64,000 bases of DNA, taken from contig JARWIR010000024.1 of the NCBI GenBank assembly GCA_029959085.1, forward strand, positions 19,270,296 to 19,334,295, given 5' to 3'. This document shows, one piece after another, positions 11,371-22,610 of the stretch (positions within the stretch are counted from its first letter, which is position 1; each line of letters opens with the position of its first letter). This DNA comes from Nemophila menziesii (Eukaryota > Streptophyta > Magnoliopsida > Boraginales > Hydrophyllaceae). Below the pieces are notes generated by a model. That model had not been told where the DNA came from. It saw only the letters and a program-made list of their open reading frames with translations, and ran no database searches. A program made the position numbers and the translations under genes.

Positions 11371-11371
11371 T

Positions 11372-13078
11372 ACATCATTAAAGTCACTCATTGTTATTAC
11401 TCTTCTATTTTCCTTCCATTATAATCATGAATATTTTTAAAATCACCAAGGAGTAGCTACGGAACATCAAAAGTAGTAGCGTGATCCACTAGTTCCTTCC
11501 ACAACTCCATACTTTCAATCTTATCATTTAATCCATAAATGAAAGAAGTATAAAGGAAAATAGAAGTCACATTACATACCACTTTACAATGTATAGCTCG
11601 GGGTGTTGTCAAGAGCACATCTACCATGACTTCATCTGTGTGCCACACTACCAAAATCCTTCCATGTCAAAAGTTTACACATGATTCAAACCTTGAAGAA
11701 TTGTACGCATAACCTTATTAACACTAATACACGTACTTTGAGTTTCCAAGATTCCATAAATATCATTATTTTTCTTCCGAATGAGCGTAATTACCCCTGC
11801 CTATTATGTGTGAAGCAAACCCCCCTTGTAAACCATGTTTCTATATACCATTACAAGATTTAATAGGGTTGATAATTATTTACGTTTTTCAAGTTAACGC
11901 TCTTAGCTCTAAAAAAATTTATCTTTTGTTGTGTTTCCTCTCTTCTATCAAGTAATTTTTTCCTTTTGGTAATTTCACGTTTTTTCATACTCGTACCAAT
12001 AACCAACTCAAACATTGAGTCTTGTTCTATACTCTTCACAAAATTCGTGACCTCGTCATTCGAAATACACATACTCTCCAAAAAAACCAAACTACTCAAG
12101 ACTCAAGTACATTCTCTTTCCCTGGCATTTGCAAAAACTTCTAATGTCACATCAGTAATCTCTCCACCCCTTTGTCACCCACAATATTCATAGACCTCTC
12201 ACAAACCTGGATGGAAATGCTCCCGGAAGAAGCTAGTGTAACACAATCTGGATTACAAAATTGATTTAGCATCTAAGACATGTGCATTGAATTCGTCTAC
12301 TATAATCCAAAATTTGGTTATGGAGTTGTTGCAACTGGTCAGTCGAAGCATTCTGCAACTTTTTAGTTAAAGTATTCTATAACTCTTGCGTTAAAGAAAT
12401 TGATGACTTTGTATTTGAATCTTTACATCTTCCGAGTAATAGTATGATCATAGAAACTCTTATCCTCAGAATGTATAAAAGCTTTACATTTTTTACAACT
12501 AGCGGGTATGTCCTCGTATTCCACCTTAAGCATGACGTTTCTACCTTTAGGAGATATAAGCTCAACACAATCCTTAGATTTACTTTTCAAATCAATCTCA
12601 ACCAAACCCCGAGCGTAGCATATATCTATACTAACATAAAATGTGATCCTATCGGTTCTAATAGGCGTACCTACTTTTAAAGCAATTCTGGAAATACCAA
12701 TACTAGTACGAGTTTGCTCTGGCAAATTACAGATAATGATACATGAGGCGACCTTTGAAGTCTCGAGGTTGCCAAAATAAAAAAAACTGGAATTTCGACT
12801 AGCAAAATCTTCCTACCAAATGAAGAATAGGATCATTTCGTAAGCATATGTTTTATATCTTCATCATTCTCAAACATGAAGACAAGACAACCACTCGGAT
12901 GCTCGTGAACTTGACAAATAACATTAAAAAATTTCATGATTATACGTATATCCACCATATGAGTTGCTTCTCCCCACAACCAATATGGCAAAACCCGAAT
13001 GCTTTTTCTACCGTCAACACATAACTTTCTAGGAGTTGCAATTTTTCCCCTTTGATGTGTAAAGTATTGAAGTTCCAT
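11372..13078 (-). pseudogene. LINE remnant: ORF1 (DUF4283-like, CCHC) and endonuclease of ORF2
   Basis: Read from right to left. At 13078-12833 there is a DUF4283-like stretch (VHEHPSGCLVFMFENDEDI). At 12725-12423 the typical plant LINE ORF1 end appears: GTPIRTDRIT, YARGLVEIDL, LKVEYEDIPASCKKCKAF-H. The last part is a partial zinc knuckle. At about 11660-11390 comes an endonuclease fragment of ORF2 (SFIYGLNDKIESMELWKEL, then LLLGDFKNIHDY), with an in-frame stop before LLLGDF. Frames are broken between these parts, and everything 3' of the endonuclease (reverse transcriptase) is absent at the 11371 junction. No function remains. The domain calls come from motif patterns. Confidence 0.75.
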
Positions 13079-14269
13079 ACCAATTGACGATTTTTATTGT
13101 TAAGGAGGACACACTTTTAGTACACCTTGTTTTCTTTATTTCTTTCTTGATCCTTTCCAAGTAGGTTGCTCCTGGCTTATCACATCAACTACAAAGTTCC
13201 CAATAATGTTTACGGGTTCTTGAGAGGTCCCTTCACTCCCTAAATCATCCACATTAATGCATGAGTGTTTCATATGCAATATCTTTGGGATCACTACCAT
13301 GTATAAAGTAATCTTTACCATCCATGGATTGTGTTTGGGGTTTTTTCACAAACACTTGGTGTGAATCTAGTTGATACCAAGATTTTTCTAAGATTTATTT
13401 GGTTTCAACATCATAACTTGGAAGCATGGTGGTTTGGAATCCATATAGTTAAAGAGCTCTTAAGAATATTTCATCAAACTTCTTTGAGTCTTTATTTGAA
13501 CTCGATAGAATGTATTCCTTTGCACAAGAGAGTTACGGCTAGATAGGGAAACTCACCGGTATTAGTTGCGGACAGGTAGGTAAGGAGATCGCTAGCACCA
13601 AACAGCTTACAGCTATAGAAGTACGCAGCACTCCAGCTTCAACAAGAGGAGGATCAACCACTTTATTTAAAATCAGACCATAAGACTTCGTACACACAAG
13701 CGGAGACCCTTCAATAGAAGCCAAAGTGGCTCTAAAAACACCAATTCCGGCAAGTTATGATGTAGTCTGAGGCTACTCATGCTCAAAGGGGACAGGCTAT
13801 CTGGGTTTACCCATGGCGTGAGGTTCGGATCCAGTGGATTTTTGGTGGCAGATTAAAGGTGGCTATAATGGGTGTCTCCGGAGTCAAGATTGTTGGGTGA
13901 AAGTTCGAGTGTTAGTAGCAAGAGCTTTAGTCAACAATGGAATATGGATCTACAGATCAAAACAATGAGATATGCGTTAAATCAGAATGATTTATGAGGA
14001 AACCCTCTAACCTCTCTCTACTTTTTCTTTCTAGAATTTGTTTAGGTTCGATTGCCTTAAGCTTCTTTTATAGGTAAATTCATTTTTGTTCCAGTCTTAC
14101 TCAAGCTCCCCCTCTTTTTCAAGTCCAGGGACTTGTTTGTTTTATCTCATTAAATATTACACATCATTTAATACCTCAAACTATCCCTTTTTTTCCGACA
14201 ATGTAAAATATTACATATTACAATATTTAGACAGAAAATGATAAGAGCTGATAACGGAGAAGTCCTTTC
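13079..14269. other. Probable LINE 5' region and unassigned sequence
   Basis: The part from 13079 to about 13750 is probably the N-terminal and 5' part of the same minus-strand LINE (short minus frames at 13136-13321 and 13539-13724, the latter reading GSPLVCTKSYGLILNKVV), but I see no decisive motif. From about 13750 to 14269 I see no gene, only unassigned sequence becoming AT-rich. Confidence 0.35.
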
Positions 14270-14400
14270 ATTCAGATAAGTTTACATTTCTTCTTGCACA
14301 TTTTGCTAAAGCGTCCGCTATTTTATTATGTTCCCTGCTCATATATGATACTTTCCAAGGTGGAAATAAATTTATCCATCCTCTAATCTCTTCAAACTAT
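14270..14400 (-). pseudogene. Fragment of LINE RNase H-like C-terminus
   Basis: On the minus strand this encodes INLFPPWKVSYMSREHNKIA followed by DALAKCARRNVNL. SREHNKIADALAK is the final motif of the RVT_3 RNase H family (last catalytic Asp plus AxxLAK). Only about 40 residues survive. It is a separate fragment from the LINE at 11372-13078, because the parts that should lie between them are missing. Confidence 0.75.
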
Positions 14401-14506
14401 CCCATAACATAACAGTTTTTATATTAAATAGTTAACAGAGTACAATACGTGTAAAATATCAACATTAAAATTTATTTTACATTATGAATACCATGGAAAC
14501 AATGGA

Positions 14507-14668
14507 GTAATGATATATACCACCCAAGTATACCACCCATGACGTGGCATGAATTTGTTGGTTAAAAGTCTTTAATCTATTTATTTTCATGATTTGATTA
14601 AAGATTTACTTCCAACCAATTCATGCCACGTCATGGGTGGTATGAATTTGGATGGTATATATCATTAC
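14507..14668. mobile_element. Palindromic MITE
   Basis: About 162 bp, nearly a perfect hairpin. The left end GTAATGATATATACCACCC pairs with the right end ending GGTATATATCATTAC, and the inner arms CATGACGTGGCATGAATT and AATTCATGCCACGTCATG also pair, as do GTCTTTAATC and GATTAAAGAT around the centre. There is no coding capacity. The superfamily is unclear because the ends blend into a possible TA-rich target site. Confidence 0.8.
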
Positions 14669-16215
14669 TCGAAACAATGCCACATGCATGTACGCGATAA
14701 TCTAAAAATATGATATATCAGTCATACTTGTATAGATTATGATTCCGACAATTACACAATTATAATAACCTTTTGAAGTAATTAATTTTTGAAATATTTA
14801 TATTTTTATGTAGATTGACTAAAAAATTATTAAAGGAATAAAAACATGTACTATTATTATGACTATGATAAGAAGACAATGATCTAGAAAAAAAGTGCAT
14901 GTGCGATTTTTTTTGGTCACACAAGAAAATTCGAGATCTAAACATTAGGAAATTAACCTTTCCCTAGTCGAGAAAACTGTCCAACCAATATAGATACATC
15001 ATCCTGCGTGAAAGATGTCGCGTGCATGTGCGATTTCACCTCCCATAAATAGAAAAGCACTATAGTATACAACAAGGCGTACTCTCTATGTTTATACTGA
15101 TTGATTTTATTAACCGGATTACTGGATATCTTATCTGATTAATCATATGCCTTTGATTAATCGGGCCTAAAAGACCCAATAATTTTTTTAATACATATAA
15201 GAGAAGGGGCGAAGCCAGAATTTTTTTGTTAGGGGGGCTAAGGAGGTTCGGGGGCAACGGCCCCAAAAAAATTATTTTGTCGTATTTGCACGATAAGTTT
15301 ACATATTATGCAAAAATTGCTAGATAGATCCTTATATAATGCTAAAATGCACTATAAATCCCTATATTGTATAAGATTGCAATATAACACATCCGCCCCT
15401 GTATAAGAATCACTATGAATTCAGAATCATTTTGAATTTAATAATATTCGATTCCAGAATTTTTTGATTTTTGCAGAAGTCAACTAGACCATTATCGATC
15501 TTACCCAATAAATTATTCTAAACCTAACAGCCCATTCTTTCATAAATGTATAACCAATTACATAAAATAAAAATTTAATCCTATCTAATATATAAATAGA
15601 ATTTTTTTTACCTAGGTTGGAGTTCGGACTCTTAACAAGATTAAGAAAAGTAAAGTCATAGTTCTTTTCTATAAATTTCAATCAGTGATTTTTCAATTGA
15701 TCTTCTTTTGGGTCAAAAGTGAATTATATCATTTTATATGTAAATTTTTTTTGATATAATTTAAATTAATTTGCCTTTAGAAATATACAATTTTAATTAA
15801 AAAAATATAAAAATTGGATAAACAAAAAAAATCTAAATATCAATTAATGTATCATCTAGTTATGTAGGCATTTAAAGGTGTCCAACTTCTTTAATTACTA
15901 GCCACATTATAAAAATTTATATAAGGGTATCAAATTCTACTATACTTGTCATAAAATAATTTTGAAACTATTAGAAGAAGTGTCATGGAATATTTATTTA
16001 TTTAAAATATTAAGAAATATTTTTCTATTTTTATTATTATATTTATTAAAATATTAAAAAAATATGTATTTTTTGTTTTGGACGATTACAAAAAGCAAAA
16101 ACAAAACAAAACAGAAGGGAGCGAAACTATTTAACCGATGCCTAGTTTGGGGAACCGATGAAGTAGAGCGTTTCTTGAGACGTGATTGTCTAATGTCCTG
16201 TTTTAAAATAAATAA
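14669..16215. other. AT-rich intergenic sequence, no gene seen
   Basis: No reading frame with a recognisable motif. A G-rich patch at about 15205-15265 (GGGGCGAAGCCAG, TTAGGGGGGCTAAGG) looks like the end of an uncharacterised repeat. The stretch at 15980-16075 resembles the interior of the Stowaway-like MITE found at 17836-18093 in diverged form. The rest is low-complexity AT-rich DNA. Confidence 0.4.

Positions 16216-16280
<65 letters not shown>
16216..16280. repeat. (TA)n microsatellite
   Basis: About 62 bases of uninterrupted TA dinucleotides, roughly 520 bp upstream of the lipid-transfer-like gene. Confidence 0.95.
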
Positions 16281-16283
<3 letters not shown>

Positions 16284-16407
16284 TTTTTAATTAAATATTT
16301 ATGATATCTTGCAACTCTTTGAAGGGTTACCTTTATAATAATTAATGTAAGTATCCTATTTCATTGTGTAACTAAAAAGCAAAGTGTAAATTACACTTTG
16401 TGACATA

Positions 16408-16803
16408 TGGAGTATTACTTTAAATATGAAAATTAAAATCCATTCAACTAGAGAAATAATTTTTCTATAATTTTATTTTTATTATTTTTAAATATATTTA
16501 TTTAGAAAAATAATAACATTATCATGTCATTATGGCTATGATGTAAGGTTTGACTATACCGGATCCAAATAACAAATAAGTGCGAGAATTTTTAAGAGTT
16601 GGTCAACTAGAGAATTAATTAAACCAAAACTACATTTTATAAAAAATAATTACGTACTCATATGAAATATTTATACACGTTCTAGAATCATGAGCAAACT
16701 TGTATAAATTCTAGAGTTAGCCACTATTATATATCAAACTTTACTCTTCGTCTTTGCAGTCTTTGCAGTAAATTGTTGGTATAATTCTTGTTCTGCCCTT
16801 GAA
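16408..16803 (+). promoter_or_regulatory. Promoter region of the lipid-transfer-like gene
   Basis: Homologous to 17620-18170 (local duplicate) and, over its inner part, to 11140-11370 and 54720-54993. Conserved blocks are TGTCATTATGG, GGTTTGACTA, AAGAGTTGGTCAACTAGAGA, TACACGTTCTAGAATCATG and the TATA-like CTTGTATAAATTC at about 16700, roughly 100 bases before the start codon. Conservation among paralogous copies supports regulatory importance; no specific factor site is claimed. Confidence 0.6.
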
Positions 16804-17088
16804 ATGAATAGGGTTTTTAAGTTTGCATTCTTCTCGATGGTGGTATTCCTTTTCCTTTTACACATTCAAAAGACAGATGCAATCATTTTCCATTGCGATT
16901 TGTGGCGATTGGACAGATGCAAGCATCCAAATCCAAATTGTTGTACTGATTTACAAGATTTAGTTGATATTTATACAAAATGTTTCTGTGAGGCTCTAGA
17001 AACTCCTGAATATAAAAGATTCTTTCATTCTCGTAGAGGAAAATATTTGGTGAAAAGGTGTCATTTAGATTTGGATGTTTGCAATTAG
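16804..17088 (+). CDS. Small secreted eight-cysteine protein, type 2 lipid-transfer-like
   Basis: A single-exon 94-residue protein. Residues 1-25 form a signal peptide: a basic start (MNRVFKF), a hydrophobic core (FFSMVVFLFLLHI) and a polar end (QKTDA). The mature part has exactly eight cysteines in the order C-C-CC-CxC-C-C, spaced C-x7-C-x6-CC-x12-CxC-x23-C-x6-C. The x7, CxC, x23 and x6 spacings equal those of type 2 plant non-specific lipid-transfer proteins; the two inner spacings differ (known family: x13 and x8). The CFCEALETPEY stretch fits the helix after CxC in that family, and Phe between the two cysteines is usual. Expected role, by inference, is a disulphide-stabilised apoplastic lipid-binding or defence-type peptide. 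The start codon is the only ATG giving a signal peptide. It is the one intact member of a duplicated set (see 11140, 17620, 54994). The family call is by cysteine pattern; a different cysteine-rich peptide family is possible. Confidence 0.75.
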   Translation: MNRVFKFAFFSMVVFLFLLHIQKTDAIIFHCDLWRLDRCKHPNPNCCTDLQDLVDIYTKCFCEALETPEYKRFFHSRRGKYLVKRCHLDLDVCN

Positions 17089-17325
17089 AGAAAAGTTTAA
17101 AAAAAAGAACATGTGTGTAACGAGTATATGATTCTTGCTTATATTACAATGATCTCTATTACAATATTTATTTGCATAATAATATTATATGAAAGGAAAA
17201 TGATATAATTTTGGACTAATTGATTCTAATTTGATTAATTTCTAATAAGTTGTAATCTATATTAGACTAATTGATTCTGGCGTAATCTATTTTATACTAA
17301 TTGATTTCAGTAATATTTTCCTTCT

Positions 17326-17619
17326 CGACACTCCCCCTCAAATTGGTGTGTGAAGGTTATGAACACCAAACTTGCGAATAAGGTGGTTGAACTGGTCTCA
17401 TCCCAGGGCTTTAGTAAAAATATTTGAAGTTTGGTCTGAGGTGCGCACCTACGAAGTTTTAATCAACCCAATTTGAATATTATCTCGAATTAAATGACAA
17501 TCCAATTCAATATGTTTTGTTCTTTTATGAAATACCGGACTGGAAGCTATATTGATAGCTTATTTATTGTTACAAAATAGAATCGTCGGTTTTGTAGGAG
17601 TTACACTAAATTCATGGAG
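17326..17619 (-). pseudogene. Ty1/copia RNase H C-terminal fragment
   Basis: On the minus strand it encodes [34 protein letters not shown] and [11 protein letters not shown], then SDQTSNIFTKALG. This is the end of a Ty1/copia polyprotein: the FCDN...HIA.NPVFHERTKHIE.DCH motif and the ADIFTKAL motif are recognisable. Two in-frame stops (after the NN motif and after IKTS) show decay. About 90 residues remain. It lies just downstream of the 16804 gene and separates it from the duplicated promoter at 17620. Confidence 0.85.
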
Positions 17620-18172
17620 TATATACATTAACCATGGAGTATTATTTTAAGTATGAAAATGAAAAGCCATTCAACTAGAAAATTAATTTTTCTATAACTG
17701 AAAAATTATTATTATTATTATTAAATACACCTCAATATCTATTCAGAAAAATAATAAGACTATCTTGTAATTATAGCTTTGATGTAAATTTTGACGATAC
17801 CATATCCAAATACCAAATAAATGCAATAATTTTTACTCCCTCCGTTCCACTGAAATTGTCCATTTACTAAAAATAATGTTCCAAATATATTGTCAACTTA
17901 GAAGTTCAAGACACTTTTTTTCTACTTTTTCCACTGTTACCCTTATTAAAATATTGAAATATATATTTCCAATACACATTTAAGATATCAAGATATTTTA
18001 TTAGGGGTATTTTTGTAATATTGAATGCATTTATTATGTTTCTTAATATATGTGAAAAGCTAAGTGGATAAATTTAGTGGAACGGAGGGAGTAATAGTTG
18101 GTCGTCTAGAGAATTAATTATACCGTTCTCATTTGAATATTTATTACACGTTCTAGAATTATGGGCAAGGCA
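17620..18172 (+). promoter_or_regulatory. Second promoter copy, gene missing, split by a MITE
   Basis: Repeats the 16408-16750 promoter in order: TATGGAGTATTA, AAAAATAATAA, CTATCTTGTAATTATAGC, AAATTTTGACGATACC, GCAATAATTTTTA, then after a MITE TAGTTGGTCGTCTAGAGAAT and CACGTTCTAGAATTATGGGC. Homology ends at about 18172, where gypsy gag sequence begins, so the TATA region and gene are absent. Confidence 0.65.
17836..18093. mobile_element. Stowaway-like MITE
   Basis: Terminal inverted repeats CTCCCTCCGTTCCACTGAA and the matching GTGGAACGGAGGGAG, flanked by TA on both sides, about 258 bp, no coding capacity. CTCCCTCCGT ends with TA duplications are the hallmark of Stowaway-type (Tc1/mariner) MITEs. 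It splits the duplicated promoter cleanly between TTTT and TAGTTGGTC. Confidence 0.85.
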
Positions 18173-18214
18173 AATTGTCTTAAAAACTTCTAACCAAACA
18201 TTGACATCACCTCC

Positions 18215-19640
18215 TTCGATAGCCTCCAATTCTTTTGCTTCCATATACTTTATTCATTTGTTCTACTTGCGTACCTAAGATTTTAATTGAAGCTTCTTGT
18301 TCTCTTAACTTCTCATTCTGTGAATGCATATTAGTGGTCATAAGATCCATAAAATTCTTCAATTGTTGATCACCCACAACTCCTTCTTGAAGATATTGTG
18401 GTAGAGCCTTATGTGCTAAAGCAGCGGAATATGCGTCGTTAACAGGTTGTTGTGGAGGAACAGGTTGATCATAATTCTGATTTCTTTGATATGGAACTTG
18501 ACCTCTTGGTTGGAAAGAGTTATTCTGGGGACGAGTTGATAATGACTTGGATTAGCGGCCCCCTGTGGATTTGAATACTGCATAACCGGATGAAGCATGT
18601 TACCAAATTGATAATTTCCTCGGTTGGATATAAAATAAACAGATGATGGATTTCCTTTGCACTCTTCCCATGAATGATTCGTGACCCCACACTGTGGAAA
18701 ACCTTGTGCTTCTTGCACTACGTTTGCTACGACTAAATTCTTCTGCATCTCAAGCTTAATTTCTTTGATTTTATTCTCTAATACGACCAATTGAGTTGAG
18801 TTTGCAGTTTCTGCATCTAATCGAAGCGTACCTCTGGTATTTGTGATAGGGGCTCGCGACGGTGGCCAACTCCTTTCTGTTTCTATTATGTTTTCCAAAC
18901 CTTCGGCGGCTTCTACAAGATCCATGGACAAAAATTTACCTTTCCAAGATTATCTACCCTCAGTCTACTTTCGGCATTGATACCCTGATAAAATATAGCT
19001 AACTGTAAAGACGGGGTGTAACCATGGAGTGGACATCTAGCTAACTTCTGTTGAAACCTTATCCATGCGTCTCCTACTTCTTCTCAATTCTCTTGACAAA
19101 ACTTGTCAAGCTCGCTCTGATATTTGAGTCTTATACTCTTCGGATAAAAACGGTTAAAGAATGTGGCTTGAAGTTCTGACCATGTATTAATTGTACCTGG
19201 TAGTTGTCTATCTAGCCAGTCACCACCTTTGCCGGTCAGAAAGAACGAAAACATGTGACAATACAGTTGCTCGCGTGTTATGCCTGGAGTAACATAGGAA
19301 TCACAAAATTGCATGAACTTCTGAATCGCTCTTACCGGATCTTGAACTACTGTACCACTATAGAGTCTGAAATTCTAGAATTGACTGAGCATGCCTGGAT
19401 CGGGTCTGAACTTAATATTCTGGATCTCTGGAGGATGATAACCTAATGGTTGTTTCTGTTATCTCCTGGTGGTGGTGGTACTTGGCCTAAAGGAACAATT
19501 GGTGGATCCATTAGTGGTGGATCTACTCCGTTTTGTTGTCCTTCTGCCATCGTCTTTCGTCGCTCTTTCTCTTCTCTTAAGCGTCTGTTATAAGCTAAGA
19601 AACACCTTTCGGGTTCCGCGAGCATGCACTGTGAACCTGA
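18215..19640 (-). pseudogene. Ty3/gypsy gag, decayed
   Basis: Minus-strand gag of a gypsy element whose PBS and LTR follow at higher coordinates. From the 5' end: a disordered N-terminus with RERKTMAEG-like and PPPGD stretches (19625-19443), the core CHMFSFFLTGKGGDWLDRQL, TINTWSELQATFFNRFYPKS (19314-19084), RCPLHGYTPSLQL further down, and the knuckle region PQCGVTNHSWEECKGNPS (about 18695-18640). In the knuckle the first Cys is replaced by Phe (GFPQC instead of C-PQC). The tail reaches about 18215 with FMDLMTTNMHSQNEKLREQ. Stops occur near 19375, after CQEN (19084) and near 18930. Protease and all later parts are absent; the element is cut at 18172. Confidence 0.85.
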
Positions 19641-19757
19641 AAGAGATTAAAGCAAACCAAAAGCGTAAATCTGGAAAAATAAAAATAAAAACTGGAAAAT
19701 AAAATTAATTAAAAACTACTACTAGAAATAGATAACCACACGCTAACGAGACACAAG

Positions 19758-19775
19758 TCCCCGACAGCGGCGCCA
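19758..19775 (-). other. Primer binding site, tRNA-Asp type
   Basis: The minus strand reads TGGCGCCGCTGTCGGGGA, close to the complement of a plant tRNA-Asp 3' end (as used by Athila-type gypsy elements; two mismatches to the form I know, TGGCGCCGTTGCCGGGGA). It starts nine bases inside the LTR end at 19785 and fixes the orientation and LTR boundary of this element. Confidence 0.8.
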
Positions 19776-19784
19776 AAAACTTAC

Positions 19785-21314
19785 TGTCGCCTAGGGTGTG
19801 ATAAAAATATGATAAATAAATACGAGAAACAATGCACTAATCACCCTAGACTAGCACGGTTCTGCAAGTATTACAAGGCGTATGCAAGTTTTAATGATAA
19901 GAAGATTCGTTCCTCAGGGACTTAAATGAGTTAGACAGATGGGCAAATAAATCAGAGTAGCAATAATTAATTAAAAGACAGAAAATAAATACGATTGCTT
20001 GAGAGATTAATGATTGAAACTAAATAAAAGTAAAGACAAATAATTAAATATGAGAGAAATAAGATGAGAGAATATAGCTTAGGTTTTGCTAGTATGCACT
20101 AATCCTTCTAATTTTTTCTATCAATTTCAGTTTATAAGGGAGATAATAGCTCTTAGATATGTAGTCAGGATTCTAAATTCCCCCTATCCCCGGAGAGCGA
20201 ACTAGGATGGCAACCTCACAATCACGAGGGAACTAACAAAGGGTTGACCTGCGCCACTTGGGTCCTAGGTGTAGTCCTACCTACGAATGATGTTTGGTGA
20301 TGAAAATAAACCTTAATGACTATCTAGTTAGACTGGTGTTGTCAGGACCAGTTTCATGTACTAGACGTTTATGTGGTGTTTCAGTAATTAGACACACCTT
20401 CCGCGTGACCATCTAACTACTATTAGCAAAATCCTAAATTGATCATGTTTAAGACAGACAATAAAACAAAGCATATAAAACAACTAGAATCAGATTAAAA
20501 CATATAATTACCAAAGAAACTTAGATAGAAAGAAAATATAATTCATAGATTATACATAATGCAAAACCCAAGCTATGGGAAAATTAGTTCATACCTGAAG
20601 GAAATAAACTAAAAGAATGATACATAGATTTCATCTTGCTCTCTTCAATAACTCTAATGATATTAAACTTAAGGACTAACTTATGGGAGGCAAAGATGAT
20701 TTTACAAAGGTTAAAGGGTGTATTTATAGGTTTTTAGAAGACCTAATTCGTTTTCTTGGAGTGGAAGACAAGTAACTTAGACTCCTAGCCCAACTCAAAT
20801 TCGAAAACCTAATATATAGAAAAGGTAATAATCTGCCGTTGTTTTGGTTTGGCCGTAACATCTTCGTTCAACTCAGATTGATGCGCTCCATATATCGAAA
20901 TTGATCGTCTCGGAAAGATCTATAACTTTTCTTCATACCATTCTTCCAAATTCCTAGCAAATATTGAGTTATGATCACTTATATAGACATGGGTGCTAGA
21001 ATTCAGATTTATTTGGCAACTTTATTTTTCCATATCTTATCTTTTCTTTCCTTTATCTCCAGTTTCCTTGCATATCTTCTTTCCTTTATCTCTTTAGACT
21101 TTATTTGGCATCTAATTAATTTCCATATATCTTTAAAACTTCAAACTAAATAAATAAGTTAAACCCAATATGTTCTAAAAATAATAAATCATTAAATAAA
21201 GACAAGAAATAGGAAAGTGTAATAATATGTGGGAAAATCGACTACTAGACTTCCTAAAACACTAAAAATGATGTCTCCAACTAAGATTAAATCATCACAA
21301 ATGGGGAGACATCA
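19785..21314 (-). mobile_element. Gypsy 5' LTR (minus strand), complete
   Basis: On the minus strand it starts TGATGTCTCC (21314) and ends CCCTAGGCGACA (19785), 1530 bp, followed by spacer and PBS. The starting hairpin closes with GGAGACATCA. A TATA-like CCTATAAATACACCC sits near 20720. The U5 side (TTGCATACG, CTTGCAGAACC, TTATCACACCC) matches the LTR at 34891-36408 closely. No intact downstream coding remains. Confidence 0.85.
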
Positions 21315-21505
21315 TGTGTGTGTATATATATTTATATATTAATAGTTTTTAAATATTATTACATGAAACTTACTAAGTAGTTTCTTTAGGACTATTCTTT
21401 ACATTCGCCTTCTCTCGTGCCTATTTGCCTCAGCTGATATTTAGAGAATTCCCTATTGTTCTTATTTTTATTTGTCCAGACGATAAAGTTTTGAGTTGGG
21501 GGTCT
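21315..21505 (+). other. End of a gypsy 3' non-coding region (plus strand)
   Basis: Matches 5940-6116 of element A in the same orientation: AGTTTTTAAATATTATTACA, ATGAAACTTACTAAGTAG, CCTATTGTTCTTATTTTTAT and the polypurine-like TTGAGTTGGGGGTCT just before the LTR. It meets the minus-strand LTR at 21314, giving a tail-to-head junction of two oppositely oriented elements. Confidence 0.75.
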
Positions 21506-22610
21506 TGATGTCTCCCTTCTTGTGATAAATAAATCCCGTTTTGAGACATCTTTTACGTTCCTTTTGTGCTTAGTTGATGGATTTTCCCCTATTATTTGAT
21601 ATATTCTCGTTTCTTGCCTTGTTTTGGAGATTTGTCACTTGTAGAGTTATTTGTGTGTAATTTGTTTGTTAAATTCAAAACTCTTAGGTACAAGGATTAT
21701 ATTAGATGCCAAATCATGTATAATAAGATGAGGAAGGAGATCAAAGAAGGAAACCAAGAGCAAAGGACTAAAGATAACGTTATTTGAAAGTGAAAGAGTT
21801 GTCGGCCAAAATTCAACAGTGATTTTTCTTCGACCCCACGTGGTATTTATAAATAATTTGGAGGGTAAATTGTATATCCATATGGGGATCTGAAATAAGA
21901 TTGTGTGGCCACTAAGTTTTTGTAGTTCGGAGCTATAACGAAGAAGTTATATATTTTGTAGCCGGTGTAACTCGATCTAGTCCACTCCTAGAGGAAAACG
22001 TTTTTGGGATGGGCTAGGACATTTGAAACTAGCCCATTACCTATGTAAACCCTAAAAACGTCTTTCCGCTTATGAATATCATCTCATAACATTAGAAATT
22101 CATCCCTTGGCCGGCAGAGCTTAATTTTCATCAATAATTCCTCTACAGAAGAGATCAAGAGGATCTAGAGAATCGAGAATCAAGAGTTTGAGGTTCATTG
22201 CGTCAATTATACACCTCTCCATCTCTATACTTTGGGTAATTAGCGTTAAATTATTTTATATTTAAATTAAATTTATGTTATTTATTCTTAGTTTTTATTA
22301 TGCACAATTCATCTTGCTTCTTAGGATTGTATTTGCAAGAACCGTTGATAATTGTTTTTTTGTTTAACTGAATTTGGGATTATAATATTTAATTGAATTG
22401 GTATTTAATTAATTCATATTGACTATATGTTTGTAATAACACTACTTCTATTATGGCCAAAATTGGGTAGCCCACATAACTAAGCTAACACCTGGAGTAA
22501 GGGGGTTTAATTGCCAAAATAGCATATAAACGTCTAGTATGCGGTAGTGATCGTAACAGGATTGTCAAGCTAGATAGTCAATAGATTATACATTTGGAAG
22601 GGTATTATGC
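21506..22610 (+). mobile_element. Gypsy LTR (plus strand), 3'-truncated
   Basis: Begins TGATGTCTCC after a polypurine-like tract. The hairpin partner is GAGACATCTT at about 21546. It contains the same blocks as other LTRs in the window, including the AACACCTGGAGTAAGGGGGT stretch of the LTR 3' part. It stops near 22610, before the expected TTATCACACC...CACCA end. Confidence 0.7.
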
